Of a DNA stretch of 64,000 nucleotides, positions 27,813 through 35,648 are shown one piece after another. The position numbers and the translations under genes were made by a program. The first letter of the stretch is position 1. Each line of letters starts with the position of its first letter. The notes below the pieces were generated by a model that was not told the DNA's origin, made no database searches, and saw nothing but the letters and a program-made list of their open reading frames with translations. Source of the stretch: Paenibacillus sp. FSL H8-0048 (GTDB lineage: Bacteria > Bacillota > Bacilli > Paenibacillales > Paenibacillaceae); the NCBI RefSeq assembly GCF_038002825.1, contig NZ_JBBODF010000001.1, positions 558,001-622,000 on the forward strand. Direction: 5' to 3'.

Positions 27813-28066
27813 GAAGCCACCTTGCGTTCTACAAAATGCAATACAGCCTGGACGCTTCGGAACGATTCCGGGCGAATATCGTCCACATCCAGCTCAAAGC
27901 CGAATGTATCCTCCAGCGCTGCCAGCAGCTCCAGGATTTGAATGGAGTCGATTCCCAGATCATCTACCAAAGCATGGTCCAGCTCGACCTCGCTTGTTGG
28001 CCTCATGGCCACAGCGGCTATCGTTTCTCTCACCTTAAAGAATAGATCTTCATGCTGGGTGGACAT
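27809..28066 (-). CDS. Acyl/peptidyl carrier protein (third in operon)
   Basis: 85 residues, four-helix carrier protein with phosphopantetheine Ser41 in DDLGIDSIQILELL. Helix III contains FGFELDVDDI. It is flanked by two adenylate-forming ligases, overlapping the upstream one by 17 bp and the downstream one by 4 bp, which suggests that one or both load it. It needs a phosphopantetheinyl transferase, and none is encoded in this window. Confidence 0.9.
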   Translation of the reverse strand: MSTQHEDLFFKVRETIAAVAMRPTSEVELDHALVDDLGIDSIQILELLAALEDTFGFELDVDDIRPESFRSVQAVLHFVERKVAS

Positions 28067-29594
28067 GATCTTCCTCCTTCACCATAGATTTCAGGGCTTT
28101 GCGGTCCAGCTTTCCGCTGGCTGTTTTGGGCAGAGCCGTAACGAAGCGGAACTCCCTGGGACGCAAGGCCGGGGATAACCGCTTTACGCACCAAGCCTGC
28201 AGTTCCGAGTTGCTGACAGGCTCTTCGGAAGCTTCGGATACTACCACGGCAATCAGACGATGTCCCCATTGAAGGTCTTCTACCGCCGTCACAGCAGCGT
28301 CCGCCACCCCAGGCAAGCTTAATAGGACGCTTTCGACCGCTTCCGGGTACACCGTGTGTCCCCCAACAAGGAGAGCGTTATCGGTTCGCCCGGTCAAGTG
28401 CAAATATCCATCCTCATCCAGATACCCGGTATCCCGGGTGTGCAGGCCGAGGGGGTCTAGTGTCTCGCGGGTGCGGTCCGGATCGTTATAATAGCCGACC
28501 ATCACATTCGGCCCCCGGACGACCACCTCTCCGCTCTCCCCTGTTGCCGCCTCCCTTCCGTTCTGAATGATGGTCAGCTCGACGCCGTTAATAGGTATCC
28601 CGGCGGATTGCGGTTTCGTCCTCAACTGAGCGTAGGGCAAATACGAGACGCGCGGAGAGGCTTCGGTCAGTCCATAGGAGGGCGTCAGCCGGACGTGAGG
28701 CAGACGCTCAGCCAAACGAAGCAGCATGACGGCAGGCATCGGGCCGCCGACAATGAGCATCTGCCGGAGCGTGAGCAGATCCTCCGCCGTCCATTTGGCG
28801 GAATGGATTAGAGGCAGGATCGCAGACGGCACAGTGCATAAGAAGGTCACCTTGTTCTTACGGACGCATTGGATCATCTCGAAGGGATGCATGAAGCCCC
28901 CGCTTAGAACCAGATTGGCTCCAGAGGCCATAGCGGTAAACCACTCCCCAACAATTGTCGAGCAATACCCCAGTGACTTCGAGAGCAGAACGATGTCCTC
29001 GTCGCACAGAGTCGTGTAGTCCAGAATCGCGTCTACATTGGACAGCATGTTGTGGTCGCTCAGCATGATCCCCTTAGGCTCTCCCGTCGAACCGGAGGAG
29101 AGGAATATCATACGCACGGCCTCTGGCGGTGTGTACCGGCGTATCGGCCGCAAAGCATCGCCGATTCCTGCAATCGGTCCGCCTGCCATACCTGCATACA
29201 GGTAGAATGGTAACACTTCCCCTTGTCTGCTCCATTCCGCAAGGATTGGCAGCTTCTCTTCAGAGACGAAGACAGCTTCGGGTTCAAATTTGCGGATGAG
29301 GCGAAGCATGTCCTGTCCTGGCATGTAGCTGTGGATGGGGAGCGGAATGCCTCCCGCCAAAATGACGGCCCCGATGACAGCCAGACACTCTGGCGTCGGA
29401 GCCATCCAGACGGCCCCGATAAAATTCGGACGCAGCTGCTCCTGCTTCAGCCGTTCAGCGAGAAGGTCCATGCGGTTTCCAAGTTCCGCGTAGCTTGTCC
29501 AATCTGACTCGCCGCTTCGTGCCGCGTAAGTGATTCCCCGGTCATGCCTTCGTGCACGTTGAAACAATTCTCTGAGGGTGCCTATGCCATTCAT
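28050..29594 (-). CDS. Acyl-AMP ligase (class I adenylate-forming)
   Basis: 514 residues, complete ANL enzyme: IFLSSGSTGEPKGIMLSDHN (P-loop, ~170-189), PSYGLTEASP, TRDTGYLDEDGYLHLTGR and the C-terminal PKTASGKLDR with the catalytic Lys. Resembles fatty acid or aryl acid AMP ligases that charge free-standing carrier proteins. Its stop overlaps the carrier protein gene that follows, and its start overlaps the ABC exporter stop as ATGA. Acid specificity cannot be read. Confidence 0.88.
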   Translation of the reverse strand: MNGIGTLRELFQRARRHDRGITYAARSGESDWTSYAELGNRMDLLAERLKQEQLRPNFIGAVWMAPTPECLAVIGAVILAGGIPLPIHSYMPGQDMLRLIRKFEPEAVFVSEEKLPILAEWSRQGEVLPFYLYAGMAGGPIAGIGDALRPIRRYTPPEAVRMIFLSSGSTGEPKGIMLSDHNMLSNVDAILDYTTLCDEDIVLLSKSLGYCSTIVGEWFTAMASGANLVLSGGFMHPFEMIQCVRKNKVTFLCTVPSAILPLIHSAKWTAEDLLTLRQMLIVGGPMPAVMLLRLAERLPHVRLTPSYGLTEASPRVSYLPYAQLRTKPQSAGIPINGVELTIIQNGREAATGESGEVVVRGPNVMVGYYNDPDRTRETLDPLGLHTRDTGYLDEDGYLHLTGRTDNALLVGGHTVYPEAVESVLLSLPGVADAAVTAVEDLQWGHRLIAVVVSEASEEPVSNSELQAWCVKRLSPALRPREFRFVTALPKTASGKLDRKALKSMVKEEDHVHPA

Positions 29595-31387
29595 ACGAGA
29601 ACCTCCTCTTTATGAGATGCCTGTCCGGCCACTGAGGTATCGCGCTCGAAGGTTGATGCCATAGCATAATACTCAGCCGATTGCTTCATAAGCTGTTCGT
29701 GGTCGCCTTCCGCCACCAGACAACCGTTCTCCAGCACCAGAATACGGTCCGCGTTCATAATGGTTTGCAGACGATGGGTGGCTACCAGAACCGTCTTGCC
29801 CGCCATGGCGTGGCGTATGGAATTCATGAGTTCACTCTCCGTAAGCTGGTCCAAGGCGGAGGTCGGTTCGTCCAGGATCAGAATATCGGGATCGCGCAAG
29901 AGGACACGCGCAATAGCCAGCCTCTGCCGCTGTCCGCCAGATAGCTGGAAGCCTCTATGGTCAATCTTCGTGTTAAGTCCTTCCGGCAGTTGATCGAGCA
30001 GAGATCCGAGCTGCGCGTTCCGGGCTGCCTGCATGACCATCTCCTCCGTCGCGTCCAGCTTCCCGACAGTAATATTTTCCATAAGGGTACCCCGGAACAA
30101 GTAGGGCTCCTGGAACACGATGCCCACCTTGCGGCTGATCGCGCTGCGGGTCATCTCCTCCAGATTCTGTCCGCCGATTCGAATTTCACCTTCGAGAACG
30201 GGCATCATCCCAATAAGCGCCCGGAAAAGGGTGGATTTCCCAGACCCGCTTCGCCCGACGAAAGCATACACCTTGCCCGGAGACAGCGACAGGGATAGAT
30301 CCTTCAAGATTTCCGTTCCACCGTACCCGACGCGCAGACTGCACACTTCGATATCGGATGGCGTTGCTTTAAGCTCAGGCTCCCTTGCAGGCGAAACCTG
30401 CTTCCTCTCGTTTTCCGAATAGGGATCGATCGGGGTCTGGATAAATTGCTCGATTCTGCCCATAGCAACTTCCGCGCCTTGAAGCTCTCTGAAAAAGTTG
30501 TTAATCTGCTGTACCGGATTCAGAGCGTTTTGCAGATAGGTTACGGAAGCAACCATTATGCCAACGGTCATCATTTGGCCGAGCACCTGATAGCTGCCGA
30601 TCCAATAGATGGCAGCCAGGATCAGGCTAATCACGAAACCGCTGATTTGAAACGACATCACGGCATATAGCGTCTCCCGGGTGCTGGCCTTCACCAGCCC
30701 CTTGTACATCGTTTCATTCCGCTTCCGTTCCCATCCCTCTAGTCCTAAAGCCCGGATTTCTTGCGAACTTTCGATCGCTTCATAGAGATAGGTTCCGATC
30801 TCTTCATTATGGGTCCGAACGTCGGACGAATAACGCGCCACAGGGCTGCGGAACAGTCCTGGCACCCAGAAGAGGAAGGGGATGCTAAGCGTCGCAACGA
30901 TGCCAAGCCGCCAGTCCATATAGTACAGGATTCCGAGGGATATCAGCATCATAAACAGCTGTGAGGTAATCTCGACCAGAATGTGGTTGAGGAAATTTCC
31001 CATCGTAGCTGTATCCATCCCGAGCAAGGCCGAGAATTTCCCGGGTCCTTCCTTCTGAATTTCCGGAACGGGGATCTGCCGGACATGCTTCAACAGCTCG
31101 TCCCGGATATCCAGCGTGTTACAGATGCCCAGATATCGGAACAAACCGACCCGGATAAACAGAAATACGATGGAGAGAACACCTATTCCCAAGGAAAGGC
31201 TAAGCAGCGGGACAATCAGCTTACGGTTTCCGTCAATCAGCACGTGATCGATCAGGTAGGCGAAGATTAAGGGCTGAAGCATGACGAGTCCCAATTGCAG
31301 AAACGTGCAAACATAAGCGATCAAGGTTAAATTCCATTTGATCTTCACGTAGGGAGCAAGACGTCGGAACAGTTTAAATGTGTGCAT
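29591..31387 (-). CDS. ABC exporter (fused membrane and ATPase domains) of the catechol operon
   Basis: About 598 residues: six-helix membrane domain (~15-310) and ATPase (~345-580) with Walker A GRSGSGKST, signature LSGGQRQR, Walker B ILDEPTSALD and H-loop ATHRL, all canonical, so a homodimeric exporter is likely. ATG 31387 is chosen because GGAGG is 7 nt upstream; the longer frame overlaps that site. Its position inside the operon suggests it exports the product. It overlaps the glycosyltransferase gene by 14 bp. Confidence 0.88.
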   Translation of the reverse strand: MHTFKLFRRLAPYVKIKWNLTLIAYVCTFLQLGLVMLQPLIFAYLIDHVLIDGNRKLIVPLLSLSLGIGVLSIVFLFIRVGLFRYLGICNTLDIRDELLKHVRQIPVPEIQKEGPGKFSALLGMDTATMGNFLNHILVEITSQLFMMLISLGILYYMDWRLGIVATLSIPFLFWVPGLFRSPVARYSSDVRTHNEEIGTYLYEAIESSQEIRALGLEGWERKRNETMYKGLVKASTRETLYAVMSFQISGFVISLILAAIYWIGSYQVLGQMMTVGIMVASVTYLQNALNPVQQINNFFRELQGAEVAMGRIEQFIQTPIDPYSENERKQVSPAREPELKATPSDIEVCSLRVGYGGTEILKDLSLSLSPGKVYAFVGRSGSGKSTLFRALIGMMPVLEGEIRIGGQNLEEMTRSAISRKVGIVFQEPYLFRGTLMENITVGKLDATEEMVMQAARNAQLGSLLDQLPEGLNTKIDHRGFQLSGGQRQRLAIARVLLRDPDILILDEPTSALDQLTESELMNSIRHAMAGKTVLVATHRLQTIMNADRILVLENGCLVAEGDHEQLMKQSAEYYAMASTFERDTSVAGQASHKEEVLV

Positions 31388-32747
31388 GATGGTTCCTCCC
31401 GGCAAAATGTTGAATAAGCGGCTTCACCTTGCGCATCCATTCCTCCGCGTCACCCTGCGGCTGCCAATCCAGAACCGACAGCGGCGATTCACTCAAACAG
31501 CCTGTCGCTTCCAATAAGCTGCAATGATAGATTTCGTTCAGCGTTCGCATAGAAGATTCAAGTAGGGCGGTCTCCTCTGCCCCACCCGTTATCTGTCCAA
31601 GCGGAGCATTCAGGAGCGCCCTGATCTGCGGCATGATGGTTCGATAGTCGTACATTAGAGCGCCACGTCGCGCTCCTTGCGAGAGCTTGACGTGAAGCTT
31701 CTCATCCAGCAGAACCTCGGTGCAGCTGCGAACCACCCCGTCCAGATCTATCTTCGGATGTTCACCGGACCAATCGACCTGGACAAAGGAGCCGTCCTCG
31801 CCGTCAACAAGCAGCTCCCCGAAACCGTCCCAGCCGGTGCAGACCGCAGGAAGACCGTAGGCTTTCGCTTCCAGGAGGTTGAAGCCAAACGTCTCTCCCG
31901 GATCGGTGGAGAGGTTGACCAGAAGCCTGGATTCCCGGAACAGACGGTCTTTCTCACTCCCGTGGACGGGACCTGTGAACTCCACGGTTTGCTCCAGTCT
32001 ATATTCCGCTACGAGGGCTTCAAGCCGATCTTTATACCGGTCCGCTTCCTGCGTAGACCCCGTATATTCTCCGGCAATCGTCAATACAGTGTCCGGGACA
32101 CGCTGCTTGATCTCCGCCATAGCCTCTAAGAGCACATGAATGTTCTTGACCTCTTCCAGCCGGCCGATGGATAACAGACGTTTACCGGCAAGCGGCCGAA
32201 CCGGCTCCGCAGCCAGCAAGGTGTCGATGCATAACGGGATCTTATGGGCATGCGCATACCGGGGTGAGAGATTAACCAGCGCCTGTCTGCAGGATTGCGT
32301 ACTGGCAAGCAGCACATCCTGTTCTGTAATCCAAGGCGCACAGGACAGCCAGGTTGTCAGCCAACGGGCGGATGCGACGGAATGGGCGATAACCATGAAG
32401 CGAAGCGGAAGCTTGGCGAAGCTCCGAACCAGCATCAAGAAAGGCATGAAGTAAGGAGCGTTGACATAAAGCGTATCAATTCCGTATTCCTCGCATAATC
32501 GGGCCAGCCGCTCCGATGCTTGCGGAAGCGAAGACATCGGCTGCTTGGAGAACTGGCGAAGCGAACCCCCGAAGATCTTGGCAAAGCGTACTGGCGGAAT
32601 GCGGATGAGCTCCGTATATTCAGCCAGATACCCGGTCCATTGGTCATCAATTACCCGTTCATTCAACCGGGGGGAATGGCCGTCGAAGCAGCCCACCCTA
32701 GGTCTGCACTCCGCATGCAAATCGAGGTTTCCAGCGAAGATAGACAT
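31374..32747 (-). CDS. GT4-type glycosyltransferase
   Basis: 457 residues, GT-B fold. The donor-binding C-terminal half has LLSIGRLEEVKNIHVLLEAM, VEFTGPV and the EX7E motif ETFGFNLLE with AKAYGLPAVC. The N-terminal half is divergent, as usual for the acceptor side. About 75 extra residues follow the GT-B core. It should transfer a sugar from a nucleotide donor to the pathway product. AAGGAGG lies 9 nt before the ATG, within the 3' end of the preceding gene (50-bp overlap). Confidence 0.85.
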   Translation of the reverse strand: MSIFAGNLDLHAECRPRVGCFDGHSPRLNERVIDDQWTGYLAEYTELIRIPPVRFAKIFGGSLRQFSKQPMSSLPQASERLARLCEEYGIDTLYVNAPYFMPFLMLVRSFAKLPLRFMVIAHSVASARWLTTWLSCAPWITEQDVLLASTQSCRQALVNLSPRYAHAHKIPLCIDTLLAAEPVRPLAGKRLLSIGRLEEVKNIHVLLEAMAEIKQRVPDTVLTIAGEYTGSTQEADRYKDRLEALVAEYRLEQTVEFTGPVHGSEKDRLFRESRLLVNLSTDPGETFGFNLLEAKAYGLPAVCTGWDGFGELLVDGEDGSFVQVDWSGEHPKIDLDGVVRSCTEVLLDEKLHVKLSQGARRGALMYDYRTIMPQIRALLNAPLGQITGGAEETALLESSMRTLNEIYHCSLLEATGCLSESPLSVLDWQPQGDAEEWMRKVKPLIQHFAGRNHHAHI

Positions 32748-33657
32748 CGTTCAATTCCTCCTTCAGTTGTTGCTCCGTCCTGTGCAGCTGCTCCACCTTA
32801 TCCACCAGCAGTCCGATTTCCCCGGTTCGTCCCGGCATGGACGTACGGATCGCCAGGTACGCGAGCGTACTCCACATTCGTATGAATCCTTCCAGCTGCT
32901 CCTGATATAGCTCCGTACCTTGAGTAAGCGCTTCCGAAAAATATTGATACAGCAGTCCGTAGCTGTATTTGCGTTTGGCGAGGATACCGAGCTGGGATAC
33001 AGCATCCTTCAAGGCCCCGGGCGGATATATGTCGGGCGACTCCACCGTCTGCATAATTCTCCGCCTCACCATGCCGGTTAGCGATCGTTCACCCGGATCG
33101 GTCACTATCGTATCCTCGAAGATTCTCGCCACCTCGTGGGCGTCCGGCGCATGGAGCCATTCGGGATGAAGCAGCAGTCCCCCGCCCAGCTCATTGCTCA
33201 GAAATGCATCGTGTACATGGCTCGCGGCCACTAACCCTTCCCATTCGAAATAGCGATCGTATACCACAAATTGATTGCCCCGCATTCCGTGTACGATGAC
33301 AAAATGGGGCTGATGCATGGTTTGGAACGTTCTTTTTTGATACGGCATATGAAACAGGTCGAGCTGCACCAAAACAGGAAGATCCGGATTACGCCGCAGG
33401 ACCTCCAGAAACCTCTTCAGGTTGTCGCGCTTTTCGGCCCCGTAATCATACCATTCCATGGCCCCTTCCCCGTACAGGCGGGTGAACAGCCGCAAATATT
33501 CGGACGGTGTGATGTCCGCTGAGAAATAGGTCAGCTTGCCGTCCTCCGTAACGCTGAATGGCGCGTCCCAAGCGCCGATATAGAGCGGACGTTCATCCCA
33601 TCCGGCTTGCTCCAAGCCATAACCGAGTCCGTTCAGAAAGCAATGGGCTTGCTTCAC
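32698..33657 (-). CDS. AsbE/BtrH-like papain-fold acyltransferase candidate
   Basis: 319 residues. The N-terminus AHCFLNGLGYGLE contains Cys6; His118 in HQPHFVIVHG and Asp134 in FVVYDRYFEWEG complete a Cys-His-Asp triad. The order carrier protein gene then this gene mirrors asbD-asbE in petrobactin clusters, where AsbE moves 3,4-dihydroxybenzoyl from AsbD onto a polyamine. That makes it the best AsbE candidate of the three papain-like proteins here. GTG start, 1 bp after the carrier protein stop, weak ribosome site, so probably translationally coupled. Confidence 0.65.
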   Translation of the reverse strand: MKQAHCFLNGLGYGLEQAGWDERPLYIGAWDAPFSVTEDGKLTYFSADITPSEYLRLFTRLYGEGAMEWYDYGAEKRDNLKRFLEVLRRNPDLPVLVQLDLFHMPYQKRTFQTMHQPHFVIVHGMRGNQFVVYDRYFEWEGLVAASHVHDAFLSNELGGGLLLHPEWLHAPDAHEVARIFEDTIVTDPGERSLTGMVRRRIMQTVESPDIYPPGALKDAVSQLGILAKRKYSYGLLYQYFSEALTQGTELYQEQLEGFIRMWSTLAYLAIRTSMPGRTGEIGLLVDKVEQLHRTEQQLKEELNDVYLRWKPRFACGVQT

Positions 33658-33658
33658 G

Positions 33659-33937
33659 TCAAACCCCGGTTTTAATGGCCCGTTTGGCCAATATGCGTTG
33701 TGAGATCAAGCGTGCGGTGGCGAAGTTCTCCTGCAGAAGCTCGTCGTCCTCGTAAAAAATGTCGTACTGCTGTTCAATCTGCATCATCAGGTTGACCAGC
33801 AGCACCGAGTCCACGCCGGCATCCTCTAGCGGGGCGTCCCCATTCAATTCCTCCGTAAGCTCCGGTCTGGAGGTCAAATCGGCCACCCGGTCAATCACGA
33901 ATTGAACGATATCCTGTTCATTCACGTTCATCATCAT
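33659..33937 (-). CDS. Acyl carrier protein (second in operon)
   Basis: About 92 residues. Phosphopantetheine Ser44 in EDAGVDSVLLVNLM. The start is placed at the ATG-ATG pair near 33937, about 7 nt from AAAAGG; an ATG two codons upstream is nearly in contact with that site. The sequence is distinct from the AsbD-like carrier 20 bp upstream, so the two probably hold different intermediates. Confidence 0.88.
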   Translation of the reverse strand: MMMNVNEQDIVQFVIDRVADLTSRPELTEELNGDAPLEDAGVDSVLLVNLMMQIEQQYDIFYEDDELLQENFATARLISQRILAKRAIKTGV

Positions 33938-33957
33938 ATCCATCCTTTTCTATGATC

Positions 33958-34239
33958 TTAAGATTTGGTTTCCATTTGGGCGATGTGCTCCCCCTTGAGG
34001 GCGTGGATGAAATCGACTAAAGAACCGACCGTTTGGAAAACGGCAGGGTCCAGCTCCTCCTCGGGCACAGTTACGTTGAACACTTCCTCGATGTATACCA
34101 CCAATTGTAGTACCATGATCGAATCTACGTTTAGGTCTTCGTACAGCCGATCTTCCTCTTTAATGGTGTCCGGGAGAGAGAGCTCCAATTGTTCGGACAT
34201 GAGCTGCCTCAATTGAGATACCGTTTGTTCCTTATCCAT
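33958..34239 (-). CDS. asbD: AsbD-like aryl carrier protein
   Basis: 93 residues. DLNVDSIMVLQLVVYIEEVF and DPAVFQTVGSLVDFI match petrobactin AsbD over the same stretch, with Ser40 as attachment site. AsbD holds 3,4-dihydroxybenzoate as a thioester. ATG 34239 has GAGGAG 10 nt upstream; the ATG at 34248 is one base from it. The gene overlaps the AsbC-like ligase by 8 bp, the same asbC-asbD order as in Bacillus. Confidence 0.85.
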   Translation of the reverse strand: MDKEQTVSQLRQLMSEQLELSLPDTIKEEDRLYEDLNVDSIMVLQLVVYIEEVFNVTVPEEELDPAVFQTVGSLVDFIHALKGEHIAQMETKS

Positions 34240-35494
34240 GAATACCATACTCCTCTTCTACCAATTGTTTTCGCATAACCTTTCCTGTACTCGTCTTCGG
34301 AATGTCCTCCGTAAAAGCAATAAAGCCTGGAACTTTATACGCAGGCAGAAACCGCGCGCACCACCTCTTCACCTCCTCCTGAGACAGCGCATCGCTCTTC
34401 CGAATGATTCGAGCTTTGACAGCTTCCCCCCAGACGGGATGCGGAGCCTTGTGCACGACAGCTTCCTGAACGCCGCCCAGCCTCTGAATGACATCCTCCA
34501 CCTCGGAGGGAGCTACCTTCAGTCCTGACACATTAATCAGATCATCCATCCGGCACTGAACATGAAGCCTGCCGCTGAGCCAATATCCCATATCTCCGGT
34601 ATGAATCCGGCGTCCGCCTGTGGCAATGATTATTTCATCCGGCTGTTCCCGTGTTCCGGGCCTTTCAATTGCCATATGCTCCAGAATCATCCCGACATCC
34701 GTAGAATCGGAGGGCCGGTCGCCAAGCGAGATGCAGCCCGCCTCAGAGCATCCGTATTGCTGGATCACCTCCACACCTGCACCCGCAAGCCTGTTCAGCA
34801 GTTCTGCGGACATCGGGGAACCAGAGGATACCATCTTTCTAAGCAGCACCTTCTCTCTCATCAGGCTGAGCAGAATTTGAAAGAGGAAGGGCACCGCATA
34901 CACCACATGGCGATCATGCTGCTGCATGAGATTCAGGGCGAACTTGGGGTTCTTCTCCGTCACGATAACCGGCTCGACTCCGCGCTTCAGTGCGGAAAGC
35001 GTGCCTGTGATGAATCCGAAGGAATGGGACACGGGCACCAGAATGATCGGTTGATCCTCCCCGCTGCCGGGCAGCAGCTTGTTGTAGGCCTCGATTTCCA
35101 TTTGCACATGAGACCAGGGCCGTTCAACCAGCTTGGGAGCGCCGGTCGTGCCGGAGCTGAATTGAAGCAAGGACGGCTCCCCATCCATCCGATCCAGGCG
35201 TGAGTGTAGAGGGTGAAAGACGGCGTTGCCTCCTGCGTCGGTCAGCAGACCCGTACAGCCTGCGTCCTCGGCTTGACGGAGAGCGCTTTCAACTGGGGTA
35301 TCGCCATTGATCAGAAGCACTGAACCCTCATTCCTGATAATCAGCTCCGTGGCGGCCAGAATATTCGCCGGTTCCTTCATGCATACAGCTGTCCGCCGTT
35401 CCTTCCAAACAGAGGAACCCAATAATGCATATATCGCGTTTATTCGACGTTCCAGCTCATGCTGGTCATAATGTTCTTTATTAACAATGAACAT
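34232..35494 (-). CDS. asbC: AsbC-like 3,4-dihydroxybenzoate-AMP ligase, first gene of the operon
   Basis: 420 residues. Adenylation motifs are LQFSSGTTGAPKLVERPWS, QQYGCSEAGC, HTGDMGYW and the C-terminal PKTSTGKVMRK. The short N-terminal subdomain and gene order agree with AsbC of petrobactin, which activates 3,4-dihydroxybenzoate and loads AsbD. The start is ATG 35494 (GGAG 5 nt upstream); the longer frame has no ribosome site. As the first gene after a terminator it should lie next to the operon promoter, but no clear -35/-10 or Fur box is visible in 35495-35590. Confidence 0.83.
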   Translation of the reverse strand: MFIVNKEHYDQHELERRINAIYALLGSSVWKERRTAVCMKEPANILAATELIIRNEGSVLLINGDTPVESALRQAEDAGCTGLLTDAGGNAVFHPLHSRLDRMDGEPSLLQFSSGTTGAPKLVERPWSHVQMEIEAYNKLLPGSGEDQPIILVPVSHSFGFITGTLSALKRGVEPVIVTEKNPKFALNLMQQHDRHVVYAVPFLFQILLSLMREKVLLRKMVSSGSPMSAELLNRLAGAGVEVIQQYGCSEAGCISLGDRPSDSTDVGMILEHMAIERPGTREQPDEIIIATGGRRIHTGDMGYWLSGRLHVQCRMDDLINVSGLKVAPSEVEDVIQRLGGVQEAVVHKAPHPVWGEAVKARIIRKSDALSQEEVKRWCARFLPAYKVPGFIAFTEDIPKTSTGKVMRKQLVEEEYGIHG

Positions 35495-35590
35495 GGGTTC
35501 TCCTTTCCTATGAGATTTTTTGACTTCTTTAGGTATTTTCGACACAGAGCGACGTTTTTCCTTCTCTTGTAGTCAGGATTACTGAAAAGA

Positions 35591-35627
35591 GACCCTTCCG
35601 GCTGAATCTTGCTCAGCTGAAAGGGTC
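35591..35627 (-). terminator. Terminator of the surface-esterase gene
   Basis: GACCCTT...GCTGA (35591-35605) pairs with TCAGC...AAGGGTC (35613-35627), followed on the minus strand by TCTTTTC. It isolates the catechol operon from the gene upstream. Confidence 0.75.
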
Positions 35628-35648
35628 CGCATGTTTCTGTTTACGCTT

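Noticed and set aside
26901..27941. A 346-codon open frame on the plus strand
   Set aside because: It lies antisense to the PaaK-like ligase and carrier protein genes, has no recognisable motif or ribosome site, and is explained by the codon bias of the GC-rich minus-strand genes.
21184..35494. The operon as a conventional NRPS, PKS or RiPP cluster
   Set aside because: No condensation, ketosynthase or precursor-peptide genes are present; all carrier proteins and ligases are free-standing.
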